Below are positions 1 through 10,230 of a stretch of 36,545 bases of DNA, piece after piece. The position numbers and the translations under genes are program-made. This DNA comes from Sideroxydans sp. (GTDB lineage: Bacteria; Pseudomonadota; Gammaproteobacteria; Burkholderiales; Gallionellaceae), in assembly GCA_011620315.1 (NCBI GenBank), contig WOZO01000002.1, positions 1 to 36,545 of the forward strand, given 5' to 3'. Position 1 is the first letter of the stretch, and every line of letters begins with the position of its first letter. A model generated the notes under the pieces. The model did no database searches and had not been told where the DNA came from. It saw only the letters and a program-made list of their open reading frames with translations.

Positions 1-337
1 TGAGAGGATGCGGATTTACTGAATCGAATTTACAGCAGATTTTGGACTTGACCTCGTCATCCTCATTTTCAGCATGCTCCATTACAAATGTTTTCAGACG
101 ATATCCCTCTTCCTCCACAAGCCGAATGTGTTCAATCGCTTGCGGGTATCCGGGTTTAACACGACTTTTTTCAGATATACGCCAGTCTTCGCCGAGAATC
201 GTTTGAGCATCACCATTTACATGTTCTGTCCATACCCCAAAGACAACGAACTTACGTTTGTGATTAACGAAAGACCAACTCCACGACCAGTTATTACACG
301 TAGCACCGTGTGATTCGATAAAACTCTTACGTCTCAT
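1..337 (-). CDS. Partial CDS running off the left edge; N-terminal part of a probable HNH/McrA-like (modified-DNA) restriction endonuclease family protein
   Basis: Manual minus-strand translation from ATG at 337: MRRKSFIESHGATCNNWSWSWSFVNHKRKFVVFGVWTEHVNGDAQTILGEDWRISEKSRVKPGYPQAIEHIRLVEEEGYRLKTFVMEHAENEDDEVKSKICCKFDSVNPHPL, open to the window edge. It resembles the N-terminus of HNH/McrA-like proteins from memory. Not in the ORF track because no stop codon lies in the window. Confidence 0.6.
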   Translation of the reverse strand, partial: MRRKSFIESHGATCNNWSWSWSFVNHKRKFVVFGVWTEHVNGDAQTILGEDWRISEKSRVKPGYPQAIEHIRLVEEEGYRLKTFVMEHAENEDDEVKSKICCKFDSVNPHPL

Positions 338-478
338 GCTCCCCCCCCCTGATGCAGTAGATACCTTGCTACCTGATTGTCAGGAATGTATACCAATACG
401 GCCTTCAAATATTGCGATCATACTAGGCAGCTTCGGCCGATCATCCGACAGGTCTGTCCAACTCTGATCTACTACAAC

Positions 479-1744
479 TCACGCGACCTTGAACGGAATC
501 ACCTGCGCACTATTCTTTAAGGCATCAAGATAGTCAGACCATTCCTGCATCATCTTTTTTCGCTCGGGCATGTACATCAAATGAAGATCGCGCTTGTACG
601 CGGCCTTCACTTTGTTGTGTTCATCATGCGCCAACTGACGCTCGATCCACTCCTGCTTGTACCCCAGGTTATCCAAGATCGTGCTGGCCAAGGCACGAAA
701 GCCATGCGGAGTCATCTCATCGCCTGTCCAACCCATACGACGCATGGCAGACCTGACGCCGTTATCCGACATAGGGCGATTCTTGTCTCTCTCGCTCGGG
801 AAGAGGTACTTAATGTTTCCAGTGAGGGGCTGGATTTCTTTCAGGATCTGGATTGCCTGCTGGCTTAGAGGCACCAGATGTGGCGCTTGTGTTCGCTTCC
901 CTGTTTTGTGCGCGGAGGGAGGAATGGTGATCAGCGCCGAATCAAAATCGATCCATTCCCACTCGAGCTTTCGCAATTCACCTGGTCGCAGAAATACGCG
1001 TGGCGACAGGGCAAAGGCAGCTCGAACCACGTGAGTTCCACTATAGCCTTCAATATCGCGCAGGAGTTCACCAACTATTTTAGGATCTGTGATTGCCGCA
1101 AAATGGTTGTCTTTGCGATAGGGCGGGAGCGCTCCCTTCAGGTCGCCCGAAGGATCCCGTTCTGCCAAACCTGATGCAACGGCGTAGCGGAACACCCTAC
1201 CGCACTCAGAAAGAGCACGGTGAGCTGTTTCCAGTGCACCACGAGCTTCAATCTTTCGGATCACAGAAAGCAACTCTGGAGCGGCAATTTCAGCGATTGG
1301 GCGTTTCCCCAGCCAAGGGAAAATGTCTTTTTCAAGCCGACCAAGAATCTTGCTTGAGTGGTTGTCTTCCCACTTCAGGCTCGAACGATGTTTTTCAAAC
1401 CACTCGCGAGCGACAACCTCAAATACTGATCGGGCATCATGTTGCTTTTGTTCAGACTGCTTTGCTAGAACCGCCTTTGCCGCCTGTTTGGCTGCCGAAG
1501 GATCGACACCCTCGTGAATAGATTGCCGAGCCTTAAATGCATTCTCCCGGGCCGTAGCGAGCGGCACCAATGGGTACTCGCCAATAGAGAGCGTTTTTTC
1601 CTTGCCGGCGAATCGGTATCTCAACTGCCAGAGCTTGGCACCTGTTGTTCGTACCACCAGCATCAGACCATCCCCATCGCTTAGCTTGTACTGCTTTTCG
1701 GATGGCTTTGCGGCCCGGATTTCTTTATCGCTCAACTTGCCCAT
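479..1744 (-). CDS. Tyrosine recombinase/integrase with N-terminal DUF4102 arm-binding domain (P4-type)
   Basis: MGKLSDKEIRAAKPSEKQYKLSDGDGLMLVVRTTGAKLWQLRYRF is a DUF4102 signature; the C-terminus has LRPGELRKLEW, HGFRALASTIL and the catalytic-Tyr region HNKVKAAYKR. Adjacent to a tRNA. Confidence 0.95.
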   Translation of the reverse strand: MGKLSDKEIRAAKPSEKQYKLSDGDGLMLVVRTTGAKLWQLRYRFAGKEKTLSIGEYPLVPLATARENAFKARQSIHEGVDPSAAKQAAKAVLAKQSEQKQHDARSVFEVVAREWFEKHRSSLKWEDNHSSKILGRLEKDIFPWLGKRPIAEIAAPELLSVIRKIEARGALETAHRALSECGRVFRYAVASGLAERDPSGDLKGALPPYRKDNHFAAITDPKIVGELLRDIEGYSGTHVVRAAFALSPRVFLRPGELRKLEWEWIDFDSALITIPPSAHKTGKRTQAPHLVPLSQQAIQILKEIQPLTGNIKYLFPSERDKNRPMSDNGVRSAMRRMGWTGDEMTPHGFRALASTILDNLGYKQEWIERQLAHDEHNKVKAAYKRDLHLMYMPERKKMMQEWSDYLDALKNSAQVIPFKVA

Positions 1745-1764
1745 TTACACCCTCGCGAAGGTAG

Positions 1765-1817
1765 TTCGTTACCCACACTATACCAAAATCGAGGAAATTA
1801 CCCACTTCGTTACCCGC
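1765..1817. repeat. Direct repeats TTCGTTACCC(A/G)C upstream of the integrase; candidate arm-type sites
   Basis: ttcgttacccac (1765-1776), ttacccac (1798-1805), ttcgttacccgc (1806-1817). Confidence 0.4.
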
Positions 1818-1914
1818 AATAACGTGGGAAAGACTGAGAAACCGTGACACAACCTGACAACGCATGAAAATGACCAAAGGCTATATAGATAATGGCCCGC
1901 AAAGGATATGGGCA

Positions 1915-1940
1915 AGAAAAAGCCCCGACTGGCGGGGCTT
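1915..1940 (-). terminator. Rho-independent terminator downstream of tRNA-Met
   Basis: Minus strand AAGCCCCGCCAGTCGGGGCTTTTT: GC stem plus U tract, just 3' of the tRNA. Confidence 0.8.
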
Positions 1941-1954
1941 GATTTCAACTGTAC

Positions 1955-2031
1955 TGGTGGTGATAGGTGGACTTGAACCACCGACCCCAGCATTATGAGT
2001 GCTGTGCTCTAACCAACTGAGCTATATCACC
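1955..2031 (-). tRNA. tRNA-Met (anticodon CAU)
   Basis: Minus strand GGTGATATAGCTCAGTTGGTTAGAGCACAGCACTCATAATGCTGGGGTCGGTGGTTCAAGTCCACCTATCACCACCA: full cloverleaf, anticodon loop CTCATAA, encoded CCA. Confidence 0.93.
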
Positions 2032-2103
2032 GTCAACTTTTTCGGCACAAATTGTTGCGCTACCAAAAAGAGGGCGGCATTTTGCTGATTTAGTCTCGCC
2101 CTG

Positions 2104-2850
2104 TCAATTACAGTCTGACATTTTTAACTCGCTGTCTGGAAATTCCTTCAGCAGGTTGCGTACTTTCGCCTCGATTTCAGTATCCGCATTCGCAATCACG
2201 AACTGTGTGAACCTGAGTTTGCTGTTGCGTTCGCTCACCTTTGCAGTGCGCACGCCCTGCTTGCGCAGGCTGGCGAGATAATTTTCTGCCGCGCGTTCGG
2301 TGCGGAACACGCCAAGCGAAATGGCTCGCTGCCATTCTCCCGCCTCCTGCACCACGAAATAGTCATTTACGCCGAGCGCCTTCAATTGAGCGATCTTGCG
2401 CTGCACTGCGGCCTGATTCTTCAGCGGCTGCATATAGACCCAGAATCCGGTCGGATGCTCAATCGTGCTTGTCTGCAACCGCGCGCCGAGATGCAGTTCA
2501 GACAACTTCTGCCGCGCATCTGCCAAGCCACTGCCGGAGAATTCGCCCCAGAACAAGCATTGTCTGATCTGCGGCGGGTTTGCCAGCTCGCCAATTAAAC
2601 GGGGCGCGGGAGCGGAAGCCGGCTCGGCCAGCGCAACCGCAGAAGCTGCTGCAGGGGCTGGAGCCGCAACTGGCGGCGCTGATTCAGCCTTCGTTGGCGG
2701 AACTTCTTTCAGCAGAATCACCTTGTCTGCGTGCAACTCAGCCTGTGCGGCCAATGCCTCCGGATCCGCTGTCAGCATCCCGCCCCAGCGCATCCATGAA
2801 AACAACAGTGCATTGGCCAACAACAGCCCCCATGCAAGTTTCTTGCTCAT
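2104..2850 (-). CDS. SPOR-domain protein with N-terminal membrane anchor
   Basis: N-terminal hydrophobic segment KLAWGLLLANALLFSWMRW, Ala/Pro-rich linker, C-terminal SPOR-like region GFWVYMQPLKNQAAVQRKIAQLKALGVNDYFVV. Confidence 0.8.
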   Translation of the reverse strand: MSKKLAWGLLLANALLFSWMRWGGMLTADPEALAAQAELHADKVILLKEVPPTKAESAPPVAAPAPAAASAVALAEPASAPAPRLIGELANPPQIRQCLFWGEFSGSGLADARQKLSELHLGARLQTSTIEHPTGFWVYMQPLKNQAAVQRKIAQLKALGVNDYFVVQEAGEWQRAISLGVFRTERAAENYLASLRKQGVRTAKVSERNSKLRFTQFVIANADTEIEAKVRNLLKEFPDSELKMSDCN

Positions 2851-3569
2851 TCTTCGATCTCTCCCAATATCTGCAGCCCGTGCAACACCAAATGCTCGTC
2901 ATGTTCACATGGCACGGGCAAACCATGTATCACCCTGTTCGATGCGCCACCACTCACTAAGCAACGCACGCTGCTCTCGCGCTGTTGCAGCAGGCCGAAC
3001 TGATGCAGGATCGCCCCCTGCGTCGCCCGCACTGCACCGCTCAGCATGGCATCTGCGGTTACCTGCGGGAAGTCCTGCAAAGCACCGGCCTCGTCCGCCA
3101 ACTGCGCTGTATTGGCACTGAGGCTGCTCAGCATCAGCGATATCCCCGGCAGGATCAAACCGCCCAGAAACTCTCCTTGCGCGGATAGCGCATCAATCGT
3201 AGTCGCGGTACCGCAATTGGCGACCAGACAGGCACCGGACGCACGATGGCGCGCGGCGATCAGCGCTGACCATCGATCACTGCCAAGCTGTTGCGGCGCA
3301 CGGTAACCGTTGCGAACACCGCAGCGTTCAGCCTCGGCCCGCATGAACGCGGGGACACACTGCAAAGCGGCGAGACGTTCACGCAACTTCGTTGCGATCG
3401 CATCGCCCGCCACATTGGATACTACAACGCGGGAATGCGGTGTTATCTCGCCGATCAAAGTCGGCAATAGTTCCAGTTCGCCATTTTCGAACACGCCTTG
3501 ACGCAGCCAGGCACCATTTTCCACCAGCGCCCATTTGCATCGACTGTTCCCGATATCCAGCAACAGCAT
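2847..3569 (-). CDS. coaX: Type III pantothenate kinase
   Basis: MLLLDIGNSRCKWALVENG, GSDRWSALIAARH, VANCGTATTIDAL, GGLILPGISLML motifs. Confidence 0.93.
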   Translation of the reverse strand: MLLLDIGNSRCKWALVENGAWLRQGVFENGELELLPTLIGEITPHSRVVVSNVAGDAIATKLRERLAALQCVPAFMRAEAERCGVRNGYRAPQQLGSDRWSALIAARHRASGACLVANCGTATTIDALSAQGEFLGGLILPGISLMLSSLSANTAQLADEAGALQDFPQVTADAMLSGAVRATQGAILHQFGLLQQRESSVRCLVSGGASNRVIHGLPVPCEHDEHLVLHGLQILGEIEE

Positions 3570-3570
3570 G

Positions 3571-4557
3571 CTATTTCCCCCTCAGGCTGACTTCTCCGGA
3601 ATGGAACTCGCGCAAACCTTCCGTCGTTTCCACACGCAATGCGCCCTCGTCCGTCACACCCAGCGCGACACCTTCGATACGTTTGCCATCCGGCATCAAC
3701 ATCTCGACAGGGCGATGATCATATATATGAGCGCTTTCCCATTCCTTGCGCAATGCGGCGAAACCGTTCACTGAGAATTCGCGCAGCATGGACTCCAGTT
3801 GTTTTAGCAAGATCGACAGCACCTTGTTGCGTTGATCGGGCGGCACGCCGCAGGCCGACAAATCGCCTACCGCCTGGCCGATCTTTGCACCATCCGCAGG
3901 CGCAGCCAGATTCAGCCCGATACCGATCACCACCGCGCTGGGCCCCAACATGTCGCCCTGAGCTTCGAGCAATATGCCGGCAAGTTTGCCCGATGGCAGC
4001 ATCACATCGTTAGGCCATTTCAAGCCGGCAGCTTGCACCCCCAGCTCGCGCAATGCGCGCATCATGGCAACCCCCACGGCCAGACTCAGCCCCGACAAGG
4101 CAGCCAAGCCGCATTCAAAACGCCACAACAACGAGAAGGTGAGCGCATCACCCAGACTGGCATGCCAGCTTCGTCCCAAGCGCCCGCGTCCGGCACTCTG
4201 CCACTCCACCGCGATCACTGTGCCGCTTGTTGCACCGCGCGATGCGGCCTGCAGCAGCAACGCGTTGCTGGAAGTCGCGTAGTCGAGTATCTCCAGATTC
4301 AGCGCGGCACCGGCTTCAGCAAGGATAGCCACTTTGTCCAGCCAGCATATAGGACGGGACAACCGGTAGCCGCGTCCGCGCACACTATGCAACTCCACGC
4401 CGTATCGCGCCACGTCTTGCAATGCGTTGTGCACGCTGGCACGGGACATATCCAGTTGTCGCGCCATATCCTCGCCGGAATGGAATTCGCCGTCCGCCAG
4501 CAAGCGCAGCAGGGCGAACGTCAGCGGCTTGGGGGCAACGTTGCAAGCGGTATTCAT
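3571..4557 (-). CDS. birA: Bifunctional biotin--[acetyl-CoA-carboxylase] ligase/biotin operon repressor
   Basis: N-terminal HTH (GEDMARQLDMSRASVHNALQDV), SAGRGRLGRSWHA, LKWPNDVML-GKLAGILLE. Start taken at MNTACN (4557), giving an ATGA overlap with the upstream gene. Confidence 0.93.
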   Translation of the reverse strand: MNTACNVAPKPLTFALLRLLADGEFHSGEDMARQLDMSRASVHNALQDVARYGVELHSVRGRGYRLSRPICWLDKVAILAEAGAALNLEILDYATSSNALLLQAASRGATSGTVIAVEWQSAGRGRLGRSWHASLGDALTFSLLWRFECGLAALSGLSLAVGVAMMRALRELGVQAAGLKWPNDVMLPSGKLAGILLEAQGDMLGPSAVVIGIGLNLAAPADGAKIGQAVGDLSACGVPPDQRNKVLSILLKQLESMLREFSVNGFAALRKEWESAHIYDHRPVEMLMPDGKRIEGVALGVTDEGALRVETTEGLREFHSGEVSLRGK

Positions 4558-5726
4558 TGCGCCAGATCGACACAAGGAGACACTCCGCCTTGCTCCAGGA
4601 ACGCCATGATCTCTTCGCGTCGTTTAAACGCATCCTGATAACCCAGATCGATCAATGCACGGCAATAGTATTTGTCGAACAGCAGATAGCTCACCAGGTT
4701 CGCGCCGCTGCCGCGCATCACACCCGCTAGACGCAGCAGCAAGCGTATGGTCCATGGCAGGTTCCGGATATAGCGCTCGGCGATCTTCTCCAGCGGCTGG
4801 CTGGGCGATATGACCAGGGCTTCGACATGGCGCAGATCAAGACTCTTGTGCAACTCCACAGGGATGGCACTGAGTGTTCTGTTGATACTTTGCAAACGCT
4901 CCAGATCGACTTCCAGACCGTCGATGAAGATGCTGTCCAGCGCATGGCCGGCTATCTCGGCCAGCGACGGGTAGTGCTCGATCTTGGGGCGTTTCTCCTC
5001 GTCTTCCCCGGCACTGTGCCCCACTCCGACCACCAGCACGCGCTGCGCCCCCAGATGCAGCGCGGAACTGACAGGCGCGATCTGCCGCACCGAGCCGTCG
5101 CCGAAGAATTCCCGGTTCACATGCACTGCCGGAAAGATAAAAGGGATGGCGGAAGACGCCAGCAGATGTTGAATATCGATCTGGGTCGGCACACCGATGC
5201 GGCGTGTTCGCTTCCAGGGTTTGATGTCCGGTGCGCCCTGATAGAAAGTCACCGATTGGCCGGAGCTAAATCCGGAAGCCGTGATGCTCACCGCATGCAC
5301 CAGTCCGTCATCGATATGGCGCTGTATCAATTCGCAGGGCAGGGCCCGTTCCAGAAACGTGCGCAGCGGACTGTTATCCAGCAGCGAGACGCGGTTGAGC
5401 CAGTTGCTGCCCAGCACGCTCAGCAGCAGGCCGAATACCCAGCGCAGAGTGTTACTCAAGACACCGAGCGCATCCGCGCGGTAGATTTCGGTCACATGGG
5501 CATTGTTCCAGATGTTCAGCAGGTGGCGTACCCCCTTGCGGAAATGGCGCGCATTCACTGCCAGCGCAATCGAGTTCAGGGCACCGGCTGACGTACCCGA
5601 GATGACTTTGAAAGGAATTGGTGCCCGATAAGGCAGAAACTCGGCGACGGCTTTCAGCACGCCAACCTGATAGGCCGCACGCGCGCCGCCGCCGGTAAGG
5701 ATCAGTCCGATCGTCTCCTTTTGCAT
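4554..5726 (-). CDS. Patatin-like phospholipase
   Basis: GLILTGGGARAAYQVGVL, GTSAGALNS, FGDGSVRQIAPVSSALHLGA. Confidence 0.92.
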   Translation of the reverse strand: MQKETIGLILTGGGARAAYQVGVLKAVAEFLPYRAPIPFKVISGTSAGALNSIALAVNARHFRKGVRHLLNIWNNAHVTEIYRADALGVLSNTLRWVFGLLLSVLGSNWLNRVSLLDNSPLRTFLERALPCELIQRHIDDGLVHAVSITASGFSSGQSVTFYQGAPDIKPWKRTRRIGVPTQIDIQHLLASSAIPFIFPAVHVNREFFGDGSVRQIAPVSSALHLGAQRVLVVGVGHSAGEDEEKRPKIEHYPSLAEIAGHALDSIFIDGLEVDLERLQSINRTLSAIPVELHKSLDLRHVEALVISPSQPLEKIAERYIRNLPWTIRLLLRLAGVMRGSGANLVSYLLFDKYYCRALIDLGYQDAFKRREEIMAFLEQGGVSPCVDLAQ

Positions 5727-5729
5727 GGC

Positions 5730-5966
5730 TCAAGCCGCCGAATGGGCCTTCACGGATTCGAGTGCATCCTGCAAGGTCTCCTCGGGGAGCGCGTTAATCA
5801 TCTCGGACAGCAACTCGGCGGCATCCACCGCCTGCGTCTGCAAGCACATGGCATCCGCATTCGCCACCAGCACCGCCGCCGCGCCCACCACTCTGAGCAG
5901 ACGATTGCGCTCGGCCATCAACATTTCAACTTCTTTGCTCAGCAGATCCACTTCCTGTTTATCCAT
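5730..5966 (-). CDS. Small conserved hypothetical protein (78 aa)
   Basis: ORF with TAATG junction to the upstream maeB stop; same operon orientation. Confidence 0.6.
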   Translation of the reverse strand: MDKQEVDLLSKEVEMLMAERNRLLRVVGAAAVLVANADAMCLQTQAVDAAELLSEMINALPEETLQDALESVKAHSAA

Positions 5967-8284
5967 TACTCACTCCTGGTTTTTACGCCGGCCACCGCCA
6001 GCGCACTCATGTTCACGATACGACGCGTTGTCGCTGTCGCTGTCAGAATATGCGCGGACTTGTCCGCGCCCAACAGGATGCTGCCGATGGTGATGCCATC
6101 GCCCGCAGTCATCTTGAGCAGATTGTAGGCGATATTGGCCGCATCCAGATTGGGCATCACCAGCAGATTGGCCTGGCCTTTCAATTTCGCCTCGGGGAAC
6201 AGTTGCTCGCGGATCTTTTCTGACAAGGCCGTATCGCCGTGCATCTCGCCCTCCACCTCCAGCTCCGGTGCCATTTGCGACAGTAACGTTCTGGTATGCG
6301 CCATCTTGCGCGCCGAAGCATCGTCGTGGCTGCCGAAGTTGGAATGCGACAGCAGCGCGACTTTCGGCGTCAGCCCGAAGTAACGCACCTCTTCCGCCGC
6401 CAGCATGGTCAGCTCCGCCAGCTGCTCGGCAGTCGGATCGAGGTTCACATGCGTGTCGCAGATGAACAGCGTGTGCTTGGGCAACAGCAGGATGTTCATC
6501 GCGCCGTACACGCTGCTGCCGGGACGATGGCCGATCACTTCGTCGATATAACGCAGATGGTACAGCGGCTGGTCCACCGTGCCGCACAGCATGGCATCCG
6601 CCGCGCCCATGTGCACCAGCATCGCCGCGATCAGCGTGCTGCGCCGGTGCATCTCGCGCTTGGCCACCTCTGGGGTCACGCCGTCGCGCGCGCGCAGGCG
6701 GTGATATTCCATCCAGTATTCACGGTAACGCGGATCGTCGTTCGGATCGACCAGTTCGAAATCCTGACCGGGCCGGATGCGCAGCCCCAGCCGCTCGATG
6801 CGCGTGGCGATCACATCCGGCCGGCCGACCAGTATCGGCTGCGCCAAGCCTTCGTCCACCACCGTCTGCACCGCATGCAGCACGCGCTCGTCTTCGCCTT
6901 CCGCATACGCCAGGCGATGCCTAGTCTTCTTCGCCAGATCGAACACCGGCTTCATCAATAAAGTCGAGTGATAGACGAAGCCGGACAGATGTTCGATATA
7001 GGCGCGCATATCGGGTATGGGACGTGTCGCCACGCCGCTGTCCATGGCAGCCTGTGCCACGGCGGGGGCGACCTTGTAGATCAGGCGCGGATCGAAGGGT
7101 TTGGGGATCAGATACTGCTCGCCGAAGCTCAGGCTCTCGTCGCCGTAAACCGCCGCCACTTCATCCGATTGCTCGGCCCGCGCCAGTGCGGCGATGGCGC
7201 GCACGGCGGCCTGCTTCATCTCTTCATTGATAGCGGTCGCGCCCACATCCAGCGCACCGCGGAAGATGTAGGGAAAGCACAGCACGTTGTTCACCTGGTT
7301 CGGATAGTCCGAACGACCGGTCGCCAGAATGGCATCCGGTCGCACCTCCAGCGCCAGCGCAGGCAAAATCTCGGGATTGGGATTGGCCAGCGCGAAGATC
7401 AGCGGTCGCGCAGCCATCTGCTGCACCATCTCCGGCTTGAGCACGCCGCCCGCCGACAGGCCAAGGAACACATCCGCCCCGGCGATGACATCCGCCAGCT
7501 TGCGCTGCGGGATGTCGCGCGCATAGCGCGCCTTGTTGTCGTCCATCTCCTCGCTGCGTCCCTTGTACACCACACCTTTGATGTCGGTGACGACGATGTT
7601 CTCCATCCTCACGCCGAGGCTCACCAGCATATCCAGACAGGCCAATGCCGCCGCACCCGCACCGCTCGCCACCAGCTTGATGTCCTCGATGTTCTTGCCG
7701 ACCACCCGCAGACCATTCAGCAATGCCGCGCCGACGATGATGGCCGTACCGTGCTGGTCGTCGTGGAACACGGGGATTTTCATGCGCTCGCGCAGCTTGC
7801 GCTCGATGTAGAAACATTCGGGGGCTTTGATGTCTTCCAGATTGATGCCGCCGAAAGTGGGCTCCAGCGCGGCGATGATGTCGACCAGTTTTTCCGGGTC
7901 GTTCTCGGCGATCTCGATGTCGAACACATCGATACCGGCGAACTTCTTGAACAGCACGCCCTTGCCTTCCATCACCGGCTTGGACGCCAGCGGACCGATG
8001 TTGCCCAACCCCAGCACCGCCGTGCCGTTGCTGACGACGGCGACCAAATTGCCGCGCGCGGTGAGGCTGCGCACTTCGGCGGGGTCGCGCACGATCTCTT
8101 CGCATGCCGCCGCCACGCCCGGCGAATAGGCCAGCGCCAGATCGCGCGCCGTGTGCAACGGCTTGCTCGGCTGCACGGTGATCTTGCCCGCCGGGGATTG
8201 GCGATGGTATTTCAATGCGGCTTCACGTATCAGCTTGTCCATACTGTCCTCGCTATTCAGGTTCAGCTCATCCAGCTTTTGCAT
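5966..8284 (-). CDS. maeB: NADP-dependent malic enzyme with C-terminal phosphotransacetylase-like domain
   Basis: [65 protein letters not shown]-terminal PTA region. Confidence 0.96.
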   Translation of the reverse strand: MQKLDELNLNSEDSMDKLIREAALKYHRQSPAGKITVQPSKPLHTARDLALAYSPGVAAACEEIVRDPAEVRSLTARGNLVAVVSNGTAVLGLGNIGPLASKPVMEGKGVLFKKFAGIDVFDIEIAENDPEKLVDIIAALEPTFGGINLEDIKAPECFYIERKLRERMKIPVFHDDQHGTAIIVGAALLNGLRVVGKNIEDIKLVASGAGAAALACLDMLVSLGVRMENIVVTDIKGVVYKGRSEEMDDNKARYARDIPQRKLADVIAGADVFLGLSAGGVLKPEMVQQMAARPLIFALANPNPEILPALALEVRPDAILATGRSDYPNQVNNVLCFPYIFRGALDVGATAINEEMKQAAVRAIAALARAEQSDEVAAVYGDESLSFGEQYLIPKPFDPRLIYKVAPAVAQAAMDSGVATRPIPDMRAYIEHLSGFVYHSTLLMKPVFDLAKKTRHRLAYAEGEDERVLHAVQTVVDEGLAQPILVGRPDVIATRIERLGLRIRPGQDFELVDPNDDPRYREYWMEYHRLRARDGVTPEVAKREMHRRSTLIAAMLVHMGAADAMLCGTVDQPLYHLRYIDEVIGHRPGSSVYGAMNILLLPKHTLFICDTHVNLDPTAEQLAELTMLAAEEVRYFGLTPKVALLSHSNFGSHDDASARKMAHTRTLLSQMAPELEVEGEMHGDTALSEKIREQLFPEAKLKGQANLLVMPNLDAANIAYNLLKMTAGDGITIGSILLGADKSAHILTATATTRRIVNMSALAVAGVKTRSE

Positions 8285-8358
8285 GGGTTAAAGACCAGAT
8301 TAGCCGGTAGTTCGAAAATCGTGTTTGCTCACCGAGTGCTCCCCCGCCGTACTTACCC

Positions 8359-9843
8359 CTAGCGCTCCAGCCGCAAGGTCTCCAGCGTGCGCTTGCGCAC
8401 CGCATGCAACAACGGCACATCATCATCCAGCGACGAACCGTAAGACGGGATCATCTCCCGCATCTTGTTCTGCCATGCTGCACTCTTCATGCGCGCTTTG
8501 AAGCAGCGCTCGATCACCTCGATCATGGCCTGCACCGAGGTCGAGGCACCGGGCGAAGCACCCAGCAATGTCGCCAGCGTGCCGTCCTGCGCGGTGACGA
8601 TCTCGGTGCCGAATTCCAGCTTGCCGCCTTTGGTATCGCAGTTCTTGATGATCTGCACGCGCTGCCCCGCCGAGGCCAGCTCCCAGCCGTTCTCGCGCGC
8701 ATTGCCGAAGAAATCGCGCAGCGCACCGACACGGTCCTTGTGCGACTTCAGCGCCTCGCCGATCAGGTAGCGCATCAGCGGCAGGTTGTCGCGCGCCACC
8801 GACAACATGGGTTTGAAGTTGCCCGACTTGAGCGAACCGAACAGGTCGAAGATCGAGCCTTCCTTGAGGAACTTGGTGGTGATGCTGGCGAACGGCCCGA
8901 ACAGCAGCACCGACTCGCCTCCCAGGATGCGCGCATCCAGATGCGGCACCGACATCGGCGGCGCACCCACCGCCGCCTTGCCGTACACCTTGGTCGTATG
9001 CTGGCGCACGATCTTCGGATCGTGGCAGATCAGCCACTGGCCGCTGACCGGGAAACCGCCGTAGCCCTTCGCCTCGGGGATGCCGGACTTCTGCAGCAGC
9101 GGCAGCGCGCCGCCGCCCGCGCCGAGGAACACGAAACCCGCCTCGACGGTGCGCGTCTTGTCGTCGTGCGTATCCTTCACGCGCACATGCCAGCGTCCGT
9201 CGTCGTGCTGCTTGAGGCCGGTGATGGTGTTGTTCAGCTTCAGTTCGAAATTGGGCAGCTTGAGCAGCGCCCGCACCAGCTTGCGCGTCAGGAAACCGAA
9301 ATCCACATCGGTGCCGTGCTGCACCTGCGTCGCCGCCACCGGCTCCTTGCCGTCGCGCCCCTGCATCACCAACGGCATCCACTCGCGCAGCAGCGCCGGA
9401 TCGTCGCTGAACTCCATCTCCTCGAACAGGTGGTGCGTATGCAGCGCCGCATAACGCTTGCGCAGGAATTCGACGTCCGCCTTGCCGCGCACGAAACTCT
9501 GGTGATACACAGGATTGATGAACTTCTCCGGCGTTGGCAACAGCCCCTGATCGACCAGATAGGACCAGAACTGCAACGACACCTCGTACGCCGCATTGAT
9601 CTCCAGCGCGCGCTTGATGTTCACGCTGCCGTCCGCCGCCTGCGGCGTGTAATTCAACTCGCAATAACCGGCATGCCCGGTGCCCGCGTTGTTCAGCCCG
9701 TGCGAACTCTCGTTCGCCACCTTGGACAGACGTTCCACCATCATGATCTTCAGAGAAGGATCGAGCTGCGCCAGCAACTTGCCCAGCGTCGCGCTCATCA
9801 CCCCCGCCCCGACCAGCAACACATCCACTTTCTTGTTCGACAT
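8359..9843 (-). CDS. mqo: Malate:quinone oxidoreductase
   Basis: KVDVLLVGAGVMSATLGKLLAQLDPSLKIMMVERL, NNAGTGHAGYCELNYTP, GGESVLLFGPFA. Confidence 0.96.
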   Translation of the reverse strand: MSNKKVDVLLVGAGVMSATLGKLLAQLDPSLKIMMVERLSKVANESSHGLNNAGTGHAGYCELNYTPQAADGSVNIKRALEINAAYEVSLQFWSYLVDQGLLPTPEKFINPVYHQSFVRGKADVEFLRKRYAALHTHHLFEEMEFSDDPALLREWMPLVMQGRDGKEPVAATQVQHGTDVDFGFLTRKLVRALLKLPNFELKLNNTITGLKQHDDGRWHVRVKDTHDDKTRTVEAGFVFLGAGGGALPLLQKSGIPEAKGYGGFPVSGQWLICHDPKIVRQHTTKVYGKAAVGAPPMSVPHLDARILGGESVLLFGPFASITTKFLKEGSIFDLFGSLKSGNFKPMLSVARDNLPLMRYLIGEALKSHKDRVGALRDFFGNARENGWELASAGQRVQIIKNCDTKGGKLEFGTEIVTAQDGTLATLLGASPGASTSVQAMIEVIERCFKARMKSAAWQNKMREMIPSYGSSLDDDVPLLHAVRKRTLETLRLER

Positions 9844-9921
9844 CTTCAGACTTTCTCCACGCGCATCACGGGCGCGCTTTCCCTTCGCATTATCCCTGCC
9901 GCAGAAACTGCGGCACCAACA

Positions 9922-10227
9922 TTATGAATGCAACGGCTGCGCCACCAGCTTCACACCCAGCGCAGTGCACACCCGGCTGATCGTCTCGAAGCGCGGCTGC
10001 GCATCCGGCCTGAGCGCCTTGTACAAAGCTTCGCGCGTCAAACCGGAAGCCGCGGCGATATCCGTCATGCCGCGAGCGCGGGCAATATCGCCCAGCGCGG
10101 CAGCCAGCAAAGGCGCATCGTTCTCCGACAGGACAACCGTCAGGTATTCGGCGATCGCCTGCTCGCTGTCGAGATATTCAGCCGCATCGAAATCGGGAAT
10201 ATCGGCAATGCGGATTTTCTTGGTCAT
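9922..10227 (-). CDS. Type II toxin-antitoxin antitoxin, HTH addiction-module antidote family
   Basis: DFDAAEYLDSEQAIAEYLTVVLSENDAPLLAAALGDIARARGMTDIAAASGLTREALYKAL. Confidence 0.88.
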   Translation of the reverse strand: MTKKIRIADIPDFDAAEYLDSEQAIAEYLTVVLSENDAPLLAAALGDIARARGMTDIAAASGLTREALYKALRPDAQPRFETISRVCTALGVKLVAQPLHS

Positions 10228-10230
10228 GGC

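Noticed and set aside
74-313. 79-aa plus-strand ORF at the left edge
   Set aside because: Antisense to the truncated restriction-like CDS, whose minus-strand translation is much more protein-like.
6968-8362. 464-aa plus-strand ORF opposite maeB
   Set aside because: Antisense to a confidently identified gene; His/Arg/Gln-rich low-complexity translation typical of the reverse frame of a high-GC gene.
8404-9927. 507-aa plus-strand ORF opposite mqo
   Set aside because: Same reverse-frame artefact; no recognisable domain, and mqo is clear on the other strand.
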